From Candidatus Delongbacteria bacterium (GTDB lineage Bacteria > CAIWAD01), in NCBI GenBank assembly GCA_020634015.1, contig JACKCN010000001.1:169001-233000 (forward strand): a stretch of 64,000 nt of DNA, given 5' to 3'. The notes under the pieces were generated by a model. It was not told the DNA's origin and ran no database searches. It was given only the letters and a program-made list of their open reading frames with translations. Shown one piece after another: positions 59,515-64,000 of this stretch; the stretch's first letter is position 1, and every line of letters starts with the position of its first letter. The position numbers were made by a program, and so were the translations under genes.

Positions 59515-60498
59515 TCAGGCGGCGAAGTCCCGGAGATGCGTGATGGCGTACAGCACACGCTCGGGGCTGGGCAGATAATGGTCTTCGCCCATGGGCAGCG
59601 GCATGATCGTGTCAAAGCCGCAGACGCGCGCGGGCGGGGCTTCCAGGCAATCGATCAGATTCTCGCTGACCTGGGCCAGCAGCTCGGCGGCCACGCCGAA
59701 GGTGCGGGCACCTTCGTGCAGCACAAGGAAACGCCCCGTGCGCCGTACCGACTCGTAGACCGTCTCACGGTCGAGAGGGTAGATCGAGCGCAGGTCGATC
59801 AGTTCCACGTCAAAGCCCTCGGCGGCCGCCAGTTCGCAGGCCTTGCTGGCCACCCGCATCATCGCGCCGTAGGCCACCAGAGTCAGGTCCTTGCCGGGAC
59901 GGGCGATGGTGGCCTTGCCCAGCGGCACACGGTAGATCTCCTCGGGCACGTCCTGGCGGAAGCTGCGGTAGACCTTCTTGGGCTCCATGAAGAGCACGGG
60001 ATCGTTGGATTCGATGGCGCTGATCAGCATGCCCTTGGCGTCGTAGGGACAGGACGGAATCACCACCTGCAGGCCGGGGATGTGTCCGTAGATCGCCTCC
60101 ATGCTCTCGCTGTGCAGCTCGAGGGCCCGGATGCCGCCGCCGTAGGGCATGCGGATGGTCATGGGCACGGTGAACACGCCCCGGCTGCGGTTGCGCATGC
60201 GGGCCACGTGGGTCACCAGCTGATTCATGGCCGGATACATGAACCCCGAGAACTGGATCTCGACGATCGGGCGCAGCCCCGTGACCGCCATGCCAAGCCC
60301 GGCACCCAGCAGCACCGATTCGGAGAGCGGCGTATCGAACACGCGGCGTTCGCCGTACTTGGCCTGCAGTCCCTGGGTCACGCGGAACACGCCGCCTTCC
60401 AGTCCGGCGTCCTCGCCGAAGAGCAGGATGTCCGGATCCTGGGCCAGTTTCAGGTCCAGGGCGTTGTTGATGGCCTGTACCAGGTTCATCGCGGGCAT
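59515..60498 (-). CDS. pdhB: 2-oxoacid (pyruvate) dehydrogenase E1 beta subunit
   Basis: 327 residues, the usual length for the beta chain of heterotetrameric E1. AINNALDLKLAQDPDILLFG, GEDAGLEGGVFRVTQGLQAK, RVFDTPLSESVLLGAGLGMA, VEIQFSGFMYPAMNQLVTHV and RMPYGGGIRALELHSESMEA are all characteristic. It completes the thiamine diphosphate site with E1 alpha. The ATG at 60498 directly follows the E1 alpha stop (TAGATG), with GGAGG eight bases upstream. Confidence 0.93.
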   Translation of the reverse strand: MPAMNLVQAINNALDLKLAQDPDILLFGEDAGLEGGVFRVTQGLQAKYGERRVFDTPLSESVLLGAGLGMAVTGLRPIVEIQFSGFMYPAMNQLVTHVARMRNRSRGVFTVPMTIRMPYGGGIRALELHSESMEAIYGHIPGLQVVIPSCPYDAKGMLISAIESNDPVLFMEPKKVYRSFRQDVPEEIYRVPLGKATIARPGKDLTLVAYGAMMRVASKACELAAAEGFDVELIDLRSIYPLDRETVYESVRRTGRFLVLHEGARTFGVAAELLAQVSENLIDCLEAPPARVCGFDTIMPLPMGEDHYLPSPERVLYAITHLRDFAA

Positions 60499-61590
60499 CT
60501 AACGGGCCTCCTTCCAGGCAAGGAACTGCTTGTATTCGGCCATCTGGCGCACAAGCTCGGGGGGCATGGTTTCATACTGGTAGCCGAAGATGTCCTCGAT
60601 GGGCGTGCGCTCCATGGCTTCGACTTCCGCCATGGCCTGATCGCACTCGTGCCCCACCTGCTCGCGCAGCTCGGCTTCCTTGGCATCATCCCAGAGTTTC
60701 AGCGAGTCTAGGTAAGCCCGCATGCGCAGCAGCGGATCCTTGTGCTTCCAGGACTCCTCCTCCTCCTTGCTGCGGTAGATCGACGGATCGTCGGAGGTGG
60801 TGTGCGCGCCCATGCGGTAGGTATACATTTCCAGCAGCACGGGGCCACGGCCGGCGCGCGCGTGTTCGGCGGCGGCCCGGGTGGCGGCCACCACGGCCAG
60901 ATAGTCGTTGCCGTCCACGATCATGCCCGGCATGCCGAAGGCGATGGCTTTCTGGGCCAGGGTTTCCGAACCGGTCTGGCTCTTGCGCCCCAGCGAGATC
61001 GCGTACTGGTTGTTGTTGCAGACGAAGATCACGGGGCACTTGAACACAGCCGCCCAGTTGAGGCCCTCGTTGAAGTCGCCCTGGCTGGTGCCGCCATCGC
61101 CGAAGAAGGTGATGACCACTTCGCTGCCGCCGCGATAGACGATGCTGTGGCCAATGCCCGCCGCATGGGTCACCTGGCTGGTGATGGGCACCGAGAGCGG
61201 CAGCAGGCGCGGACGCCCGGGGTGCACGCTGCCCGTTTCCGATCCCGAGAAGTAGGCCAGATGGTTCTTCACGGTGCCGCCCTTGGCCAGCACTCCGCCC
61301 AGCTCGCGGTAGGACTGCACCATCCAGTCTTCGGGGCGCAGGGCCAGAATGGAACCCACGGCCGCCGCTTCCTGCCCCAGATTGGTGGGCAGGGTGTAGA
61401 TCCGGCCCTGGCGCTGGTAACTCACGGCCCGTTCGTCGGCCACCCGGGCCCGCACCATGGCGGCGTACCCGTCGCACAGTTCCGCGGGACTGAGGTCGGG
61501 CAGGTACTTCTGCCCTGCCTTGAGCAGGCGGCCCTGCTCGTCCAGGATGCGAAGCATCTTGCCCTTGAGGGGATCGAAGGCGTCGAACAC
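60499..61590 (-). CDS. pdhA: 2-oxoacid (pyruvate) dehydrogenase E1 alpha subunit
   Basis: 363 residues. Thiamine diphosphate motif ITFFGDGGTSQGDFNEGLNW, then VIFVCNNNQYAISLG. The N-terminal half (FDAFDPLKGKMLRILDEQG, AVSYQRQGRIYTLPTNLGQE, LALRPEDWMVQSYRELGGVL) is of the Bacillus PdhA type, which favours pyruvate, though branched-chain 2-oxoacids cannot be excluded. It decarboxylates the 2-oxoacid and acylates E2. The GTG at 61590 has GGAGG four bases upstream; longer in-frame sequence is not similar to the family. First gene of the operon. Confidence 0.93.
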   Translation of the reverse strand: MFDAFDPLKGKMLRILDEQGRLLKAGQKYLPDLSPAELCDGYAAMVRARVADERAVSYQRQGRIYTLPTNLGQEAAAVGSILALRPEDWMVQSYRELGGVLAKGGTVKNHLAYFSGSETGSVHPGRPRLLPLSVPITSQVTHAAGIGHSIVYRGGSEVVITFFGDGGTSQGDFNEGLNWAAVFKCPVIFVCNNNQYAISLGRKSQTGSETLAQKAIAFGMPGMIVDGNDYLAVVAATRAAAEHARAGRGPVLLEMYTYRMGAHTTSDDPSIYRSKEEEESWKHKDPLLRMRAYLDSLKLWDDAKEAELREQVGHECDQAMAEVEAMERTPIEDIFGYQYETMPPELVRQMAEYKQFLAWKEAR

Positions 61591-61906
61591 GGGTCCTCCA
61601 GAAATGACGACGGGCAGTGGCCCGGTCGTTTGACGATCCAGCCCGCGGGACGCAGAAGGCCCGACGGACGGATGGAACGAGCTGCGCAGGGGGCCCGGAT
61701 CCGGTCCGTGCATTCGGCAATGCGGAACCGCGCGCGACCGGGCCGACGGATTGGCCAATGGGCACAGAAAATCAGCCCGGACCGAAGGGCTTCCAGGGGG
61801 AAGAGTTCGGTCCGAACAAAGGCAGAGAGGATAAATGAAAGGGGCGGGAGAAGCAAGAAGCGGGATTTGGCGCTGCGCCCGTCCGGTCCGGGGCGGCCTG
61901 CCCCGC
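61591..61906. other. Gene-free stretch upstream of the dehydrogenase operon
   Basis: 316 bp. It holds the pdh promoter and the 3' end of the arsS transcript. A short GGGGC/GCCCC hairpin (61890-61904) abuts the arsS stop codon. No gene is visible. Confidence 0.35.
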
Positions 61907-62950
61907 TCAGGCCTCGGGGGAATCCAGAGCCCCGCCGCAGGAGCTGCCACCACCGGCTGTGCAGCCATAGCAGTGCAGCCCGGTCACGATCCGGCGGCGG
62001 TGGTGCAGATCGGGCCGGAAATCGCGCAGATGCACGGGGGCGCCGTGGTCCACGCAAAGCCCCAGCATCTGGTTGAAGTCGCAGTCGTAAAGGAAGCCAC
62101 GCCAGTCCACGGACAGGGTGTTGCGGCACATCACGCTGCTGGCGGCCCGGGGATTCCAGGCGGCCTGCAGGCGACGCAGGTAGGGCACCAGCTGGCCCTT
62201 GCCGTCCAGCCAGTGCAGGAAGCGCCCGATGGGCATGTTGGCCATGGTGAAGAGGCTGTCGAAACGTACCCCCTGCTGCTCGAGCAGCTGCTGCTTCCAG
62301 TGCCGCTCCAGCTCCGTCTGATCGCCGGGCAGGAAGGCGCCCGTCGGGTTGGTGACCAGATGCAGGGGCCAGCGCGGGTCGCCCGTGCCGTAGCCGGCCG
62401 CATTGAACTGGCGCAGTGCCAGGATCGAGCGCTCGAAGACCGCTTCTCCGCGCTGGGCGTCCGTTTCGGCCTGGGTGGGAGCGGGCAGCGAGGCCACCAC
62501 CTGGACCTCGTGGTGGTGCAGAAAGTCCACCAGATCCTGCTGGCCGGCCTCCTGGGTCACGGTCAGGTTGCACCGGTCGATGACCGTGCAGCCCAGCGCG
62601 CGCGCCCCTGTCACGAATCCGCGGAAATGGGGATTCAGTTCCGGAGCCCCGCCCGTGATGTCCACCACGGGAATCCGCTGCGTGCGCAGCACATCCAGCG
62701 CCAGCTCGAAGATCTCGCCCGCCATGCTTTCCCGACGGCGCGGCCCGGCGCTCACATGACAATGGCGGCAGGTCTGGTTGCAGACCCGCCCCACATTCAG
62801 CTGCAGGATCTCGATGCCGGTGGCCTGCAGCGGAAACTGGCCCGCCTGCTCAAGATGCTCGTCAAAACGCGCCAGCCCCGGCTGGATCGCCTCGAGACGC
62901 TCCTGCTGCAACTGCTCTTCCCGGCTGACCTGTGGTTTTTCGTGAGTCAA
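61907..62950 (-). CDS. arsS: Arsenosugar biosynthesis radical SAM protein ArsS
   Basis: 347 residues. Radical SAM motif LQLNVGRVCNQTCRHCHVSA (CxxxCxxC), then VDITGGAPELNPHFR, IDRCNLTV, and the ArsS-specific ending CRNTLSVDWRGFLYDCDFNQ with HCYGCTAGGGSSCGG. ArsS transfers the 5'-deoxyadenosyl group to dimethylarsenic species in arsenosugar formation. The start is a TTG at 62950 with AAGGA eight bases upstream. Genes of the same pathway follow upstream in the transcript. Confidence 0.92.
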   Translation of the reverse strand: MTHEKPQVSREEQLQQERLEAIQPGLARFDEHLEQAGQFPLQATGIEILQLNVGRVCNQTCRHCHVSAGPRRRESMAGEIFELALDVLRTQRIPVVDITGGAPELNPHFRGFVTGARALGCTVIDRCNLTVTQEAGQQDLVDFLHHHEVQVVASLPAPTQAETDAQRGEAVFERSILALRQFNAAGYGTGDPRWPLHLVTNPTGAFLPGDQTELERHWKQQLLEQQGVRFDSLFTMANMPIGRFLHWLDGKGQLVPYLRRLQAAWNPRAASSVMCRNTLSVDWRGFLYDCDFNQMLGLCVDHGAPVHLRDFRPDLHHRRRIVTGLHCYGCTAGGGSSCGGALDSPEA

Positions 62951-62990
62951 CAGTTCAATCCTTCACCATTTCATCCAATCCCCCGGCCCC

Positions 62991-63051
62991 ACGACGCAGC
63001 GTCCAGCCGGGCCCGCTGAAGCGCAGCGACATCGGGGCGCCATGCAATGGG
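62991..63051 (+). repeat. Copy of the dispersed repeat at 27664-27753
   Basis: ACGACGCAGCGTCCAGCCGG then CCCGCTGAAG and ATCGGGGCGCCATGCAATGG match the distant copy; about 30 bases present there are missing here. It fills part of the gap between arsS and the CMD gene. Confidence 0.65.
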
Positions 63052-63082
63052 CACACACACTGCAATCCTCGTACACACCCAC

Positions 63083-63415
63083 TCAAAAACTGAGATTCTG
63101 CGCCACATTGCGCATCTGCACCCCGTGGGCCAGAGTCACCCCGGCCCGCATGGCGGCAGCCACATGCACGGCCTCGGTCATCTCGTCCAGGGTGATGCCG
63201 TTCTCAAGGCAGGTCTGGGTGTAGGCGTCGATGCAGTAGGGACACTTCTCGCTGTGTGAGACAGCCAGCGCGATCAGGGCCTTCTCGCGCTTGCTGAGAT
63301 GGCCTGCCTTCATCAGGGGGCCGTACCAGGCCATGAAGGCCTTCCAGGCTTCGCTGGCGTTCTGGCCCACTTCCTCGAAACGGGGCAGATCCTCGGGGCG
63401 GTAGTAGCTATCCAT
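63083..63415 (-). CDS. Arsenosugar-associated carboxymuconolactone decarboxylase-family protein
   Basis: 110 residues. AWKAFMAWYGPLMKAGHLSK, KALIALAVSHSEKCPYCIDA and YTQTCLENGITLDEMTEAVH form the CMD/AhpD-like core with the CPYC redox motif. A small peroxidase-like protein of this type is regularly encoded with ArsS. The ATG at 63415 lies eight bases inside the 3' end of the upstream glycosyltransferase gene, so the two are coupled. Confidence 0.9.
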   Translation of the reverse strand: MDSYYRPEDLPRFEEVGQNASEAWKAFMAWYGPLMKAGHLSKREKALIALAVSHSEKCPYCIDAYTQTCLENGITLDEMTEAVHVAAAMRAGVTLAHGVQMRNVAQNLSF

Positions 63416-64000
63416 GGTGCGTGTTCCTTTCCTCTTGCCAGCGTGTCCAGTCGTCCGGCCGGTCCACGTCCGGCAGGGTGCGCAATTCGCTCCAGTCCAG
63501 TCCGGTGGCCGCAAGTGAATCCCGGGTATCCTGGAGCACGGTGGGTCCACCCCAGACCGTGTCCGGAAAGAGTCCGGGATGCCAGCGTCGGGCGCCGATC
63601 AGCCAGTAGCCTCCGTCCTCGGCGGGCCCCAGCACACAGTCGGTCCGCTCCAGTGCTCGCGCGGCGTCGTGCAGGTCCTGCGCCTCCAGCCAGGGGCAAT
63701 CGCTGCCCAGCAGAATCACCGCGCGGGAACCGTGTGCCAGACTTTCCTCAACGATCGCGGCCATCCGTGCCCCCAGCTCACCAGCGGGCTGCTCCGCGCC
63801 GGGCAGCGCCCAGGGGGGCAGGGTCCGCGCCTCGAACCCGCTCGCCTCGCCCGTCCAGTGCACGCTCACCCGGAAGGGTGGCGGCAGTTGGTCCAGTGTG
63901 TGACAGCAGCGTTCCAGCAACTGCCATTGGATCGCCAAGGCGGCTTCCGGCCCCAGTTCGCGCGCCAGCCGGGACTTTCCCTGACCCAGGCGCGGGCGAC
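63408..64000 (-). CDS. TIGR04282-type glycosyltransferase, arsenosugar cluster (5' end outside window)
   Basis: The frame is open to the right edge, so the start is missing; 196 residues are visible. The visible N-terminal sequence GKSRLARELGPEAALA fits the conserved (K/R)TRLAP-LG motif. AILLGSDCPWLEAQDLHDAA (as VILLGSDCPWL) and CVLGPAEDGGYWLIGARR, with GGPTVLQDTRDSL, are characteristic of this MobA-like glycosyltransferase family, commonly linked to arsS. Likely role: adding the sugar in arsenosugar synthesis. Confidence 0.87.
   Translation of the reverse strand, partial: RPRLGQGKSRLARELGPEAALAIQWQLLERCCHTLDQLPPPFRVSVHWTGEASGFEARTLPPWALPGAEQPAGELGARMAAIVEESLAHGSRAVILLGSDCPWLEAQDLHDAARALERTDCVLGPAEDGGYWLIGARRWHPGLFPDTVWGGPTVLQDTRDSLAATGLDWSELRTLPDVDRPDDWTRWQEERNTHHG

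Overview
The window is 64 kb of G+C-rich, densely coded bacterial DNA. No 16S rRNA or ribosomal-protein marker is present, so the lineage can only be guessed. Clues are secreted multidomain proteins that end in a short fibronectin-like module, a DUF5916-type outer-membrane protein, a PNGase F homologue, a two-component-regulator propeller protein, lipoproteins with clear lipoboxes, and a Bacillus-type pyruvate dehydrogenase E1. Together they suggest a Gram-negative member of the FCB superphylum or a related candidate phylum. This is inference.

Layout. 1-2800: outer-membrane and CsgG-like proteins and a radical SAM/SPASM protein, all on minus. 3007-3140: tRNA-Ser(CGA) with its terminator. 3.3-6.5 kb: two convergent secreted proteins around a strong shared terminator. 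6.8-19.9 kb: minus-strand housekeeping and small-enzyme genes (aquaporin, YciI-like, GNAT, D-2-hydroxyacid dehydrogenase, MscS, YgjV-like, PPK2, DHFR-like, GH16-like, VOC, ASCH, SRPBCC) in short overlapping pairs, with one gene remnant. 19.9-25.7 kb: propeller protein, PAS protein, PNGase F-like protein and DinB. 26-27.6 kb: ettA on plus. 27.6-29.2 kb: a gene-free repeat block with two near-identical 405-bp units and long hairpins. 29.2-37.1 kb: small membrane proteins and lipoproteins, a DUF5916 protein and a 952-residue secreted protein. 37.3-40.7 kb: msrA, a Uup-like ABC-F gene and an AlkA-like glycosylase. 40.9-43.4 kb: three tandem paralogous lipoproteins, each with its own terminator. 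43.5-49.4 kb: a PP2C phosphatase, Ser/Thr kinase-TPR and GAF/PAS histidine kinase operon. 49.5-53.7 kb: a RluA-type pseudouridine synthase, an rRNA-methyltransferase-like gene and a hybrid sensor kinase. 53.8-56.7 kb: a second repeat block holding a complete IS4-family element. 56.8-61.6 kb: a pyruvate (2-oxoacid) dehydrogenase operon. 61.9-64 kb: an arsenosugar-type gene set running off the right edge.

How it fits together. The dehydrogenase operon (E1-alpha, E1-beta, E2, E3 in transcription order, closed by a U-tract terminator) is a complete complex. ArsS, the CMD-family protein and the TIGR04282-like glycosyltransferase form the expected arsenosugar group. The phosphatase, kinase and histidine kinase overlap or abut and look like one phospho-signalling unit, convergent with the lipoprotein trio. 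The least explained parts are the lipoprotein trio, the two hairpin-rich repeat blocks (which share a hairpin core 25 kb apart), and the C-terminal module found on four otherwise unrelated secreted proteins.
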